In this document: positions 31,490 to 41,100 of the stretch, piece by piece
How the letters are laid out: each line of letters starts with the position of its first letter
How positions within the stretch are numbered: the stretch's first letter is position 1
Assembly (NCBI GenBank): GCA_030690165.1
Contig: JAUYHF010000007.1
Coordinates: forward strand, 195,420 to 258,792
Origin: Deltaproteobacteria bacterium
GTDB taxonomy: Bacteria; Desulfobacterota; GWC2-55-46; UBA9637
Direction: 5' to 3'
DNA length: 63,373 nucleotides
Notes under the pieces: model-generated
Told to the model about the DNA's origin: nothing
Database searches by the model: none
The model's input: only the letters and a program-made list of their open reading frames with translations
Made by a program: the position numbers and the translations under genes

Positions 31490-34015
31490 TCAATTTTTAT
31501 AAGCAGAGGCCTTTAATCTCGCGCCGTCTGTCTCAACTGTTATTGCGCCGTTTATGTCTGTTCTTAAAACAGGTATCTTTAATCCTTCATATCTTTTTAA
31601 TATTTCAGGGTGCGGAAAACCAAATGGATTGGAATGGCCGACAGATATGACCGCAAATTCAGGGTTCGCTGCCTTTAAAAAATCCATTTGGGAAGATGTC
31701 CTGCTGCCGTGATGTGGAACTTTTAGGACAGCGCTTTTTATTTTATCCCCTGCCTTCAGCAAAATGGCCTCGCCTATATCTTCAATATCGCCTGTGAAAA
31801 GAAAACTGACATCCTTATATTTTAACTTTACCACCAACGAGTTATTGTTTGTATCAAGACGGCTTTCCTTCGGAGGGGAGAGAAATTCTACAATTGCGCC
31901 GTTTATATTTAGCGGGGGTGTATCGGAGTCTGATATAAACTTCTTTATGTTGTTTTTATCAATAGATTTCATAAATTCCTCATAGTCCTTGTTAGCGCTA
32001 ACATCCCCATTCCATCTAAACTCTTTTACGCGAAACCTTTCTGCTATAAATTTAAGGCCCATCATGTGGTCTCTTTGAGGATGGCTTAAGACAATATAGT
32101 CAATCCTGTCTATCTTGTTTTTCCAGAGAAACGGCGCAATAATCCTTTCACCAACATCAAAATCCGCGTTATAAAAGCCCCCGCCGTCTATAAGCATCCG
32201 CTTGCCATAAGGAAATTCTATCAGCGCAGAGTCGCCCTGTCCAACACTTATGAATGTAACCTTTAAATTTGGCGAGTAATTAAGATGGTAATACCAGAAT
32301 GAGTAATTGCCGATTATAATAAGCATTACAACCGGGAGGGCGTATTTAAGAATCTTTATTTTTTTAAATTCCACAACAGAGACTATCAGGATATAAAATA
32401 AAACTGCCTCCAGAATTGTCGGCGTTGTTGTAAAAACTGATGAATACGGGATATTGGAGAAAAGATTTACTATCCATATTGAGGCCTTTAATACCATATC
32501 AACGATTACAAGAATTAAATTGGCGGCAGATTGATTAAAAAAAGAGACAAGGACGGAAATAAGCCCGAGGGGGACAGCTATAAAACCCATAAGGGGAACT
32601 GCAATAAGATTTGCGATAATCCCGATGATAGAGACCCTGTGGAAGTGATATGCAGTAAAAGGCGCTGTGCCAATGGATGCCGCCAAAGACACGGCAAATG
32701 GGTTGAGGAAATAATTCTTAAGCGGATGCCATGCCGGATGAGGCGGCAAAAGCTTGGCTATGTCATTTGCCTGCTTATCCTCATTTGCCCATAGCCCTTG
32801 AAACCTTGGCACGAGATATATGATTGCAAGGACAGAGGCAAATGATAACTGGAATGAGATATCGTAAACTGATAACGGGGAGATAACGAGAATGACAAAT
32901 GCGGCAGCGGCAAGCGTATTGTAGAGGTTTTGTTTTCTGTCAATAATAACCGACAGTATGAAAACCATTACCATTATTACAGCCCTCTGGGTGGATACGG
33001 AAAATCCGGCAACAGCGCCATACAAAAGCACAGGAACGATGCTTCCTGCAGAGGCTATCTTTTTTATATCAAAGGCAAGCATAAGCCTCTCTGACTGTTT
33101 CAATGCATGCAGGATTATCCAGTATGAAAAAAACGCAATGATGCCTATATGAAGCCCTGATATGGCGAGGATATGGGCGGTGCCTGTGCCGGCAAATGCC
33201 TCCCTTACGGCCTTTGAAATCTCACCCTTTTCGCCGAGGATAAGCGCCTTTATTATCGCTGGATTTTCAGCGTCCGAACCATCAATGAAATCCCTTATTT
33301 TATCCCGTATCTCTTCAATTGATGTCCTTAAGCCATGTTTTTCCTCACCACCGATAACTGCAATCCACCTCTCATTTTCAATATAACCGATAACATATAT
33401 ATCCTGTCTTGCAAGATTGCCGGCATAGTCATACTCCCCGGGATTACCAAAGTTTTGCGGTATATGCGGTTTTGAGATAAACCTGAGCCTGTCGCCGTAT
33501 TTGACCCTTACGGAAGGGCTTCCTACTGTAATGAGAATTTTTCCTGTAGCTGGAATAAATCCCCCTGTATCCCCCTTTAGAAAAGGGGGAATCAAAGGGG
33601 GATTTATAAAGATTTTTTTCGCATCTATGTAGAGCCTTGTCTTGTCAGAAAACCTTTCAGGGGCATTAGCTAAAACCCCTTCAATGCCGATGCCATGCTC
33701 ATCTCTTTTCCCATTGTTATAATGTTCTACAAGCATTTTTATGTGGTTTTGGGGAAAGTATGGGCTTACCTGTTGACTGGAAAGTATGACGCCAATGAGG
33801 AAAAAGGCGATATAGGCGAGCGCAAAGCTATGTCTCCACTTTCTTATTATGCCAAATGTCAGAAAAAGCAGTGAAACTATAAGAAAGGCGAAAGATAGCT
33901 TATCTGTCAACCGGTTATAAGAAGCAGCAATAATGCCGAGGATAAAGAATAGAGTAACAGGGATAAGCGGTTGGCTGCTGCGAAACAAGGAAAAAGGGTG
34001 GGGTTGTCTATCCAT
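31490..34015 (-). CDS. comEC: ComEC/Rec2 DNA-uptake channel protein
   Basis: ComEC moves single-stranded DNA across the inner membrane during transformation. The 841-residue protein has an N-terminal membrane pair, a soluble OB-like domain (about 100-220), the Competence membrane domain (LAISGLHIGIIAFFSYWI, STQRAVIMVMVFI) and a C-terminal metallo-beta-lactamase-like domain (GQGDSALIEFPYGKRMLIDGG, LSHPQRDHMMGLKF, FTGDIEDIGE, PHHGSRTSS). Residues about 137-153 (NPPLIPPFLKGDTGGF) are encoded by a palindromic repeat inserted in frame. It is the downstream partner of uvrC with an 8-bp overlap. Confidence 0.92.
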   Translation of the reverse strand: MDRQPHPFSLFRSSQPLIPVTLFFILGIIAASYNRLTDKLSFAFLIVSLLFLTFGIIRKWRHSFALAYIAFFLIGVILSSQQVSPYFPQNHIKMLVEHYNNGKRDEHGIGIEGVLANAPERFSDKTRLYIDAKKIFINPPLIPPFLKGDTGGFIPATGKILITVGSPSVRVKYGDRLRFISKPHIPQNFGNPGEYDYAGNLARQDIYVIGYIENERWIAVIGGEEKHGLRTSIEEIRDKIRDFIDGSDAENPAIIKALILGEKGEISKAVREAFAGTGTAHILAISGLHIGIIAFFSYWIILHALKQSERLMLAFDIKKIASAGSIVPVLLYGAVAGFSVSTQRAVIMVMVFILSVIIDRKQNLYNTLAAAAFVILVISPLSVYDISFQLSFASVLAIIYLVPRFQGLWANEDKQANDIAKLLPPHPAWHPLKNYFLNPFAVSLAASIGTAPFTAYHFHRVSIIGIIANLIAVPLMGFIAVPLGLISVLVSFFNQSAANLILVIVDMVLKASIWIVNLFSNIPYSSVFTTTPTILEAVLFYILIVSVVEFKKIKILKYALPVVMLIIIGNYSFWYYHLNYSPNLKVTFISVGQGDSALIEFPYGKRMLIDGGGFYNADFDVGERIIAPFLWKNKIDRIDYIVLSHPQRDHMMGLKFIAERFRVKEFRWNGDVSANKDYEEFMKSIDKNNIKKFISDSDTPPLNINGAIVEFLSPPKESRLDTNNNSLVVKLKYKDVSFLFTGDIEDIGEAILLKAGDKIKSAVLKVPHHGSRTSSQMDFLKAANPEFAVISVGHSNPFGFPHPEILKRYEGLKIPVLRTDINGAITVETDGARLKASAYKN
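33556..33607. repeat. Palindromic repeat inserted in frame within comEC
   Basis: TAAATCCCCC...CCCCCTTT pairs with AAAGGGGG...GGGGGATTTA. It encodes an NPPL-PPF-KG--GG peptide, a type of insertion seen widely in bacterial coding genes. Confidence 0.88.
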
Positions 34016-35849
34016 TGTTTTGTTGTAATGCGCTTTTTATCGCTTCTGCCAGACTCGTGGTAATTCCTGGAATTTTTGCAATTTCTTCTATAGCAGCCTC
34101 ATTTATTTTTTCAACACTGCCAAAATGTTTGAGCAAAATGTTTCTTTTTGTCTTGCCAATGCCAGGGATTTCGTCTAATACTGATTTTATTTTTCCTCTG
34201 AGTTTCTTATGATAACTTATGGCAAACCTATGAACCTCGTCTCTTATTTTCCTGAGAAAAAGATCCGGCGAAGCCCCTTCCTTTAATATTATCGGGGCCT
34301 TGACAGCAGGCAGATAAATCCTTTCCCCCTGTTCATTTGCAAGCCGTGGCATCTTTTCTCTTGTCTCGCTGTTTTCTTTTGCAATGGCAGCTATGTCAAT
34401 ATCATTTATCCCCAACCCGCTCATAACTTTAACTGCAATATTCAATTGCCCCTTTCCGCCATCCATGAGAATCAGATCAGGCAGGCTTATCCCTGGACCA
34501 CTTTCTTTATACCGCCTTGTTAAAACCTCTCTCATCATCCCATAGTCATCCGGCTCTTCGGGCATCCTTATCTTATACAGGCGGTATCTGTTTTTATCCG
34601 GTCTTGCATCCTCAAAAACCACCATAGCGCCTACAGCATCCTTGCCGCCTATATTGGATATATCAAATGCCTCTATTGTTTTAGGGGTTTTTCTTAAGTG
34701 AAGCCGTTTTTTCAATTCATCCAATAATATCTGTTTATCTTCAAAGGCCTCCTGCCTTCTTCGGACAGCCTCTCTTGCATTTGCCTCTGCCATTTTCAGG
34801 AGCTTCTTTCTTTCCCCCTTTATTGGAGAAAAGAATTTTATCTTCTTACCCTTTTTTTCAGAAAGCCAATCGGTAGTTGCATCTTTATCTTCTATGCCAA
34901 CAGATAGAACTATCTCATCAGGAATAAATCTGTCACCGCTGTAGTATTGATAAATAAATGAAGATATTGCCTCATCCGCGGGTAGTTTTTGATCTCTGAA
35001 GAAGAAATCTCTTGCCCCGGAGAGCCTGCCGTCCCTTATAAAAAGGGCCTGAATCAAGAGAGCCTCTCCTTCTGTAATATGCACAAATATATCACGGTTA
35101 ATTTTCTCATGAGATACAACCTTCTGCTCTTCTAAAGTTGATTCTATTGCCTTAATCTGGTCTCTTATATTAGCCGCCTTTTCAAACTCAAGGGCGTCGG
35201 ATGCTTGAGACATGCCGGCTTTTAGCGCAACAAGGAGTTCTTTATTCCTGCCTTCCAGAAACATAATGGTTTTATCCGTCAGTTCCCTATACGTCGCTTC
35301 TGAAATAATATTTACACACGGCGCTGAGCATATACCGAGCTGATAATCGAGACACGGTCTTACCCGATTTCTGAATTCCGCAGGACTGCATGTGCAGAGT
35401 GGGAAAAGACGACGTATAAATCTTACCGTCTCCCTTGCCTTCTGTGCAGACGAATAAGGGCCGAAATAGCGGCTGCCATCCTTCTTAATCTGCCTTGTTA
35501 TAAAAATCCTTGGAAATTTTTCTGAAAGGGTGAGTTTTATGCTTACACATGTTTTATCGTCTTTTAAGCGGATATTGTAACGAGGCTTGTGTTTTTTAAG
35601 AAGGGTGTTTTCAAGTATGATGGCCTCTTTCTCATTGGTTGTAACAATGTATTCTATGTCAACAATTTTTGAGGCAAGAAACTTTACAGTATACCTTGTA
35701 TCCGCCGTCTCCCGAAAATAGGAGCGAACCCTGCTTCTGATATTCTTTGCCTTGCCGATGTATAAGACCTCGCCCTTATTCCCTTTCATTAAATATACGC
35801 CAGGGGATTTAGGGAGGTTTTTAAATTGTTCTTTTGCAGCCATACTCAA
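34008..35849 (-). CDS. uvrC: UvrABC excinuclease subunit C
   Basis: UvrC makes both incisions in nucleotide excision repair. At 613 residues it has the GIY-YIG domain (GVYLMKGNKGEVLYIGKAKN), the UvrB-binding helix pair (ALEFEKAANIRDQIKAIES, about 205), the RNase H-like C-terminal nuclease (EAFDISNIGGKDAVGAMVVFEDARPDK, DLILMDGGKGQLNIA) and the tandem HhH at the end (EIPGIGKTKRNILLKHFGS). It starts the uvrC-comEC operon. Confidence 0.97.
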   Translation of the reverse strand: MSMAAKEQFKNLPKSPGVYLMKGNKGEVLYIGKAKNIRSRVRSYFRETADTRYTVKFLASKIVDIEYIVTTNEKEAIILENTLLKKHKPRYNIRLKDDKTCVSIKLTLSEKFPRIFITRQIKKDGSRYFGPYSSAQKARETVRFIRRLFPLCTCSPAEFRNRVRPCLDYQLGICSAPCVNIISEATYRELTDKTIMFLEGRNKELLVALKAGMSQASDALEFEKAANIRDQIKAIESTLEEQKVVSHEKINRDIFVHITEGEALLIQALFIRDGRLSGARDFFFRDQKLPADEAISSFIYQYYSGDRFIPDEIVLSVGIEDKDATTDWLSEKKGKKIKFFSPIKGERKKLLKMAEANAREAVRRRQEAFEDKQILLDELKKRLHLRKTPKTIEAFDISNIGGKDAVGAMVVFEDARPDKNRYRLYKIRMPEEPDDYGMMREVLTRRYKESGPGISLPDLILMDGGKGQLNIAVKVMSGLGINDIDIAAIAKENSETREKMPRLANEQGERIYLPAVKAPIILKEGASPDLFLRKIRDEVHRFAISYHKKLRGKIKSVLDEIPGIGKTKRNILLKHFGSVEKINEAAIEEIAKIPGITTSLAEAIKSALQQNNG

Positions 35850-35957
35850 AATGTAGCACTTTGCCTTTATGGTTGCAAACTCCTATTTGAAAGGAATATT
35901 TGAAAGAAACAGGTGGGATAAAACACTTGACATAATCATAATGTTTTTGGTATTAAA

Positions 35958-36254
35958 ATGGCAATTGATAAGGTTGCAGAAAGGATTGCTATGGAAGAAC
36001 GGGTTATAAATATTCTGTTGGACATCAAGGCTGATGTCGGCGACCTCAAGAAAGGGCAGAATAGGCTTGAAGGCAGAATGGATAATTTTGAAGGCAGAAT
36101 GGATAGGCTTGAAACCGATATTTCTGAACTCAAATCCGATGTATCAGAACTCAAAGCCGATATGTCCGAAGTAAAATCAACCGTCAACTCCCTGGCCGAT
36201 GTGCTGCTTGAGACATCAAGCGAGGTAAAACGGATAAAAGGAAAGAAGATTTGA
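35958..36254 (+). CDS. Small coiled-coil protein with heptad duplications
   Basis: The 98-residue protein is almost entirely charged helix. Short tandem copies are visible: GRMDNFEGRMDRLE and SELKSDVSELKADMSEVKS, which continue one heptad register. No catalytic or membrane features are seen, and no family is recognised beyond similarity to many small coiled-coil proteins. The ATG at 35958 lacks an SD, and a TTGACA-18-TATTAA pair (35927-35956) would place the transcription start after it. ATG 35991 may therefore be the real start. Confidence 0.55.
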   Translation: MAIDKVAERIAMEERVINILLDIKADVGDLKKGQNRLEGRMDNFEGRMDRLETDISELKSDVSELKADMSEVKSTVNSLADVLLETSSEVKRIKGKKI

Positions 36255-36289
36255 ACGCGCATAAAAAATGCTATAAAGGAGGAAACAAG

Positions 36290-37366
36290 ATGACAAACCG
36301 AATCTTATTGATTTTGCGGATTATTGTTCTATCAGTTATCGTCCCTTGTTTTATCGGAAGAGCCATCGCGCTTGCCGAATCCCAGCGTGAGCAACTGAGC
36401 CAGATGGTCGAGCAGTTGCAGAAGACGCCGGGCGACAACGCACTGCGCGAGAAAATTATTAGGCTCGCTCAGGAGTTGAAGCCCGCGCCTGCGTTGCCGG
36501 AGGAGGCGGAGCGCCATATGGCATATGGCACTGCGGCTTTTACGGCAGCAAAATCGCTTGCTGACTATAAGGAATCAGTCAAAGAATTCGAGCAGGCTAT
36601 ACTCGCCGCGCCGTGGTATGGCGACGCCTATTTAAACCTCGGTGTGGCTCAGGACAAGGCGGAGAATTATGAGGCGGCGTTACGCAGCCTCAAACTCGCT
36701 CTACTGGCTTTACCGGATGACAAGCAGATCAAGGGGCTGCTTTACCAGGTCGAATATCGGAATAAAAAGGCGCAGGCAACACCCAAACCCGGCGAGAGTT
36801 TCCGTGACTGCACCGATTGTCCCGAGATGGTCATTATCCCGCCGGGCAGCCTTGCGATGGGCAAGACCGAAGTCACGCAAGGGCAATGGCGCGCGGTGAT
36901 GGGCAATAACCCCAGCAGTTTCAAAAACTGCGGCGACAACTGTCCGGTGGAGAACGTGAGCTGGAACGATATCAAAGACTTCATCCAGAAGCTCAACGCC
37001 AAGACCGGCAAACAATACCGCCTGCCGAGTGAAGCAGAATGGGAATACGCCTGCCGTGCTGGAGGACAACAGGAGTACTGCGGCAGTAATAATCTTGATG
37101 CCGTCGCCTGGTATGAAGGCAACAGCGGTGGTAGCACCCACCCTGTGGCTGGAAAACAGCCCAATGCCTTTGGCTTGTACGATATGAGCGGCAATGTCTG
37201 GGAATGGGTAGAAGACTGTTACAGCGGAGATTGCGTGAATCGGGTGATTCGCGGCGGTTCCTGGTACGGCAAAACTGCGCTCCTGCTGGCGTCTTACCGC
37301 CTTTGGTTCGAACCGACGCACAAATTCTTCAACGACGGTTTTCGCATGGCGCTTCCCGTCAAGTAG
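36290..37366 (+). CDS. Exported TPR plus SUMF1 (formylglycine-enzyme-like) domain protein
   Basis: The start at 36290 has AAAGGAGG before it and opens a signal peptide ending near GRAIALAES. Residues 60-165 form TPR-like helices (AYLNLGVAQDKAENYEAALRSLKLAL). Residues 170-358 are a SUMF1/FGE-sulfatase domain: PEMVIIPPGSLAMGKTEVTQGQWRAVMG, YRLPSEAEWEYACRAGG, NAFGLYDMSGNVWEWVEDC and the final DGFRMAL. True formylglycine-generating enzymes have a Cys in GFRCA; here it is Met, so that activity is unlikely. The codon use is clearly GC-richer than the neighbours, a sign of transfer. Confidence 0.85.
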   Translation: MTNRILLILRIIVLSVIVPCFIGRAIALAESQREQLSQMVEQLQKTPGDNALREKIIRLAQELKPAPALPEEAERHMAYGTAAFTAAKSLADYKESVKEFEQAILAAPWYGDAYLNLGVAQDKAENYEAALRSLKLALLALPDDKQIKGLLYQVEYRNKKAQATPKPGESFRDCTDCPEMVIIPPGSLAMGKTEVTQGQWRAVMGNNPSSFKNCGDNCPVENVSWNDIKDFIQKLNAKTGKQYRLPSEAEWEYACRAGGQQEYCGSNNLDAVAWYEGNSGGSTHPVAGKQPNAFGLYDMSGNVWEWVEDCYSGDCVNRVIRGGSWYGKTALLLASYRLWFEPTHKFFNDGFRMALPVK

Positions 37367-37491
37367 TTGTTTTCTGAGTTCTGAATTTCTGTATTCTAAG
37401 GTTTATAGAATTCTACCAGTTGGTACAGTGAATCACTCTAGCTGACGGTATAAAACGCCGCTGCTGATTTCAGCCGTTGTCTTTTTACCTG

Positions 37492-38052
37492 CTATTTAGC
37501 CCTCTCAAGATATTTACCTTCCGTTGTATCAACCCTTATTTTTTCGCCGATATCTATAAATGCAGGGACATTTACAACAAGTCCTGTTTCAAGGGTTGCC
37601 GGCTTCAAGGTGTTTGTGACTGTTGCGCTTTTGAGATTTGGCGCAGTATCCACAACCTTAAGTTCAACAACCTGGGGCGGCTCTACGCCAACCGGTTTAC
37701 CTTCGTAAAAATCAACTATGAATCTTACATTTGGTATAAGATAGTAAACATTATCGCCGATCTCTTCTGATGTAAGCAATACCTGCTCATAATTTTCTGT
37801 ATTCATAAAATAATAGTCCGTGCCGCTGTTATACAGATATTCCATCTCATGCTGCTCAAGATGGGCTTTTTCAAGCTTATCTTCAGAGCGGAAGCGGTTC
37901 CCAATGGCTGAACCTGTCTTCAGGTTTTTCAATTTTGTCTGTACCATGCCGCGCCAATTGCCAGGCGTTATATGTTGAACGCTCGTCACCCTGTACGGTT
38001 CTCCGTTATATAGGATACTCATCCCCACCCTAAGCTGTGTTGCCGCAATCAT
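37492..38052 (-). CDS. efp: Translation elongation factor P
   Basis: EF-P helps ribosomes through polyproline stretches. The 186-residue protein has the three-domain layout: KOW-like N-terminal, OB (VRFIVDFYEGKPVGVEPP) and C-terminal (GLVVNVPAFIDIGEKIRVDT). The tip of the first-domain loop reads ITPGNWRGMVQTK. The position of the modified Lys or Arg (PGK in E. coli) is Asn-32, so the classical lysylation, rhamnosylation or hypusine-like modification cannot occur there. It is monocistronic, with its own consensus promoter. Confidence 0.95.
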   Translation of the reverse strand: MIAATQLRVGMSILYNGEPYRVTSVQHITPGNWRGMVQTKLKNLKTGSAIGNRFRSEDKLEKAHLEQHEMEYLYNSGTDYYFMNTENYEQVLLTSEEIGDNVYYLIPNVRFIVDFYEGKPVGVEPPQVVELKVVDTAPNLKSATVTNTLKPATLETGLVVNVPAFIDIGEKIRVDTTEGKYLERAK

Positions 38053-38102
38053 TTTATAAAACCCCTTTCTTTCAGAAAAATATTGTGCTTTATGTTTTTA
38101 TG

Positions 38103-38131
38103 ATTTTACATACTTCTCCATGCATTGTCAA
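38103..38131 (-). promoter_or_regulatory. Sigma-70 promoter of efp
   Basis: On the minus strand TTGACA (38126-38131), 17 bp, TAAAAT (38103-38108). Confidence 0.7.
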
Positions 38132-38149
38132 GCTATGGCCATTCGCTGA

Positions 38150-38179
38150 TTGACATTATCAGAGGATAGTTGTTATAAT
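38150..38179 (+). promoter_or_regulatory. Sigma-70 promoter of the hybrid kinase, near-leaderless
   Basis: TTGACA (38150-38155), 18 bp, TATAAT (38174-38179). The start codon at 38189 lies only 9 bp after the -10, so the mRNA leader would be about 2-5 nt, and no SD is present. It is divergent from the efp promoter, with 18 bp between the two -35 boxes. Confidence 0.72.
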
Positions 38180-38188
38180 GCGCACCGT

Positions 38189-41100
38189 ATGAAAAGGATC
38201 GCTATTATAGGCGCAGGCAAGGGCGGTTATGCCCTGTTTTGCCTTTTAAAGGATATATCCGGTATTGAAGTGGTTGGCATTGCAGATAGGGATAAGAATG
38301 CCCCAGGCATAAAGCTGGCAAAGGCGTCTGAGATATTTGCCACCGATGATTATAATGATCTCCTCAAGATAAAGGATATAGATATTATTATAAATGTTAC
38401 CGGCAGTCCTCAGGTTTCAAAGGAGATTAAGAAAAAGAGAAACATTAAGGCAGAGATTGTAGAGGGGATGAGCGCGAGGCTTATTTGGGACCTCTTAAAC
38501 GAACTAAAAGCAGAGCATGATGGGATACAGAGAAATCTGGCAGAGTCAAAGAAATTATATGACATAGCCATCATACTTGCCTCTGCCCACCATCTTGAAG
38601 ATGTATTGGATACGATAATAAAAGAATCCACTGAGTTTGTAAATGCGCCTGCCGGAAGCATTGCGTTTTATGACGCAGGCGCAGGGGAATTAAGGATTGC
38701 GGCAAGCAAGGGATTTTCTCCGAAATTTTTAGAAATAAATAGATGGAAGGTCAGGCCAAATGGCATGACCGTCCATATCCTTGGCGCAAAGAAACCGGTT
38801 GCAATAAGCGATATAAAGAAAGAGCCTCTGTTCAATAATCCGCTTATGCTTGAAGAAGGCGTAAGGTCTCTCATTGCCGTACCGCTCCTTGCCAACAGCC
38901 GTATTATCGGAATATTATATATAGATGATTTCAAACCCCGCAGGTGGACCGCAAACGAAATATCATTCCTCTCTCTGCTCGGCACCCAGGCCACCTTTGC
39001 AATAGAAAAGCACCAGCTTTTGAAAGAACTGAAGGATAACACGGACAGTCTGCTTGAGACAAAGGATTATCTGAAAAATGTCTTAAATGATTCAGCCGAC
39101 ATAATAATAACCACTGATACTTTTGGCAGGATTGTTGAATTTAACGGAGGCGCAGAGAGGACACTGGGGTACAAAATAGACGAGGTAATAGGCAGACCGG
39201 CGTCGGAACTTTACTATAACAGGGATGAAAGAATTAAGATACTTGGCAAAATGGATAAGGACGGCGGTGTTTCCAATTACGAAACGCAGCTTGCGGCAAA
39301 GGGCGGAAGGGTGGTTGATATAAGCCTTAGCCTCTCCCACCTCCACAACAGCGCAGGGAAGGTAATCGGAACGGTGGGCATCAGCAAGGATATAACTCAA
39401 GAAAAACAGATACGCATAGAAATAGACAATAAAAACAGAGAGCTGAAAGAGGTTAATGACAGACTTGAGGAAAGGATATTAGAAAGGACATTAGAGCTTG
39501 AGCACGCCAATAAGGGATTAGAGAGGTCCAATAGGGTCAAGAATCAGTTCATAGCCAATATGAGCCATGAACTCCGGACGCCATTAAATTCCATCATAGG
39601 TTTTTCCGATATTTTATTGACAGATGCATTTGGCAGCCTGAATGAAAAACAGGCCAGATACGCAAACAATGTACTGACATCAGGCAGACACCTTCTGCAG
39701 CTTATAAACAATATTCTGGATATCGCAAAGATAGAGGCCGGAAGGATGACCCTGGACTATTCCACCTTCCAGCTTCCGGCCATAATTGATGAGGTTATGA
39801 CTATAGTTCAACCATTAGCCGCTAAAAAAGCAGTTATCCTTGAGGTAAAATTAGATCCTGAATTAACGGAGATAACTGCCGACGAGATAAAGCTCAAACA
39901 GATACTATACAATCTCCTCTCTAATGCAATAAAGTTTACCCCGCAGGATGGAAGGGTTGCGTTTGTTGCTGAGAAGGGAGTTGCCGATTCGTCAGGGCAG
40001 GGCGGACAACTGCTGAAGATTTCTGTAATAGATACCGGCATAGGCATAAGGACTGAAGACATTGATAAGGTATTTGAGGAATTTGAACAGGTTGACGGAA
40101 GTTATTCGAGAAGGCACGAAGGGCTCGGGCTCGGGCTTACGCTTACAAAGAAACTTGTGGAACTTCACGGCGGAATAATCCGGGCTGAAAGTCAATTTGG
40201 CAAGGGAAGCACATTCAGTTTTATTATGCCGACTGTAATCTCTGTTCAGGACAGCTCTGAATTATTAGTTGGCAGTTCTGAGAAAAAACAATTTCTCCAC
40301 ATACCTGACTCCGAATTCCGAACAGAGGTTAATGCCCCTCTTGTTTTAGTTGTAGAAGATGACCTTCCCACATCCGAACTTATAACCATCCATCTCGCAA
40401 AGGCAGGCTACCTGGTTGCCCATGCCTTTGACGGGAATGAGGCTATTAAGAAGGCGCGGGAGCTGAAGCCGTTTGCAATTACCCTTGATGTGATGCTGCC
40501 GTATAAGGACGGATGGGAGGTGCTGCAGGACTTAAAAAGCCATGAGGAGACCAAAGATATCCCTGTTATAATAAATTCAATAATAAGCAATAAAGAACTG
40601 GGTTTTGTCCTCGGCGCAGCGGATTATCTTGTAAAACCTGTAGACGGTGCGCGGCTTATTGAAAGACTCAATGAATTAAGGCCTACATTTAAAAAATCAA
40701 GCCGACATGCCACCATACTCCTTATAGAAAAGGATGAGAAGATGGCAAGGTCTATGTCGGGAGCATTAGAAGTGGAAGGATTTTCTGTGTTAAGAGTAAA
40801 AGGGGGAGAGGAGGGGATTGAGCTTGCGCTTGTTGCAATGCCTGACCTTATAATTGTTGATATGATGTTTAATGGTTTAAGCGAGCTCTCCAGTTTTGAT
40901 ATAATACACAGATTAAAAAATATCCCCGCAACACAGGGGATACCTGTATTTCTCCTGACTGAAAAAGAGATGGGGACAGATGAACGGCTTAAGGTTATGG
41001 GCTATATTGACAGGGTTATAGAGAAGGATTCTTTCTTAAAAGGAGATATTGTAGATCAGATAAAGAAGCTGGAATCTTTATATCCCAAAAGGGCCGGACT

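Noticed and set aside
36290-37366. Genuine formylglycine-generating enzyme
   Set aside because: The C-terminal active-site Cys (GFRCA) is Met here (GFRMA), and no sulfatase gene is near.
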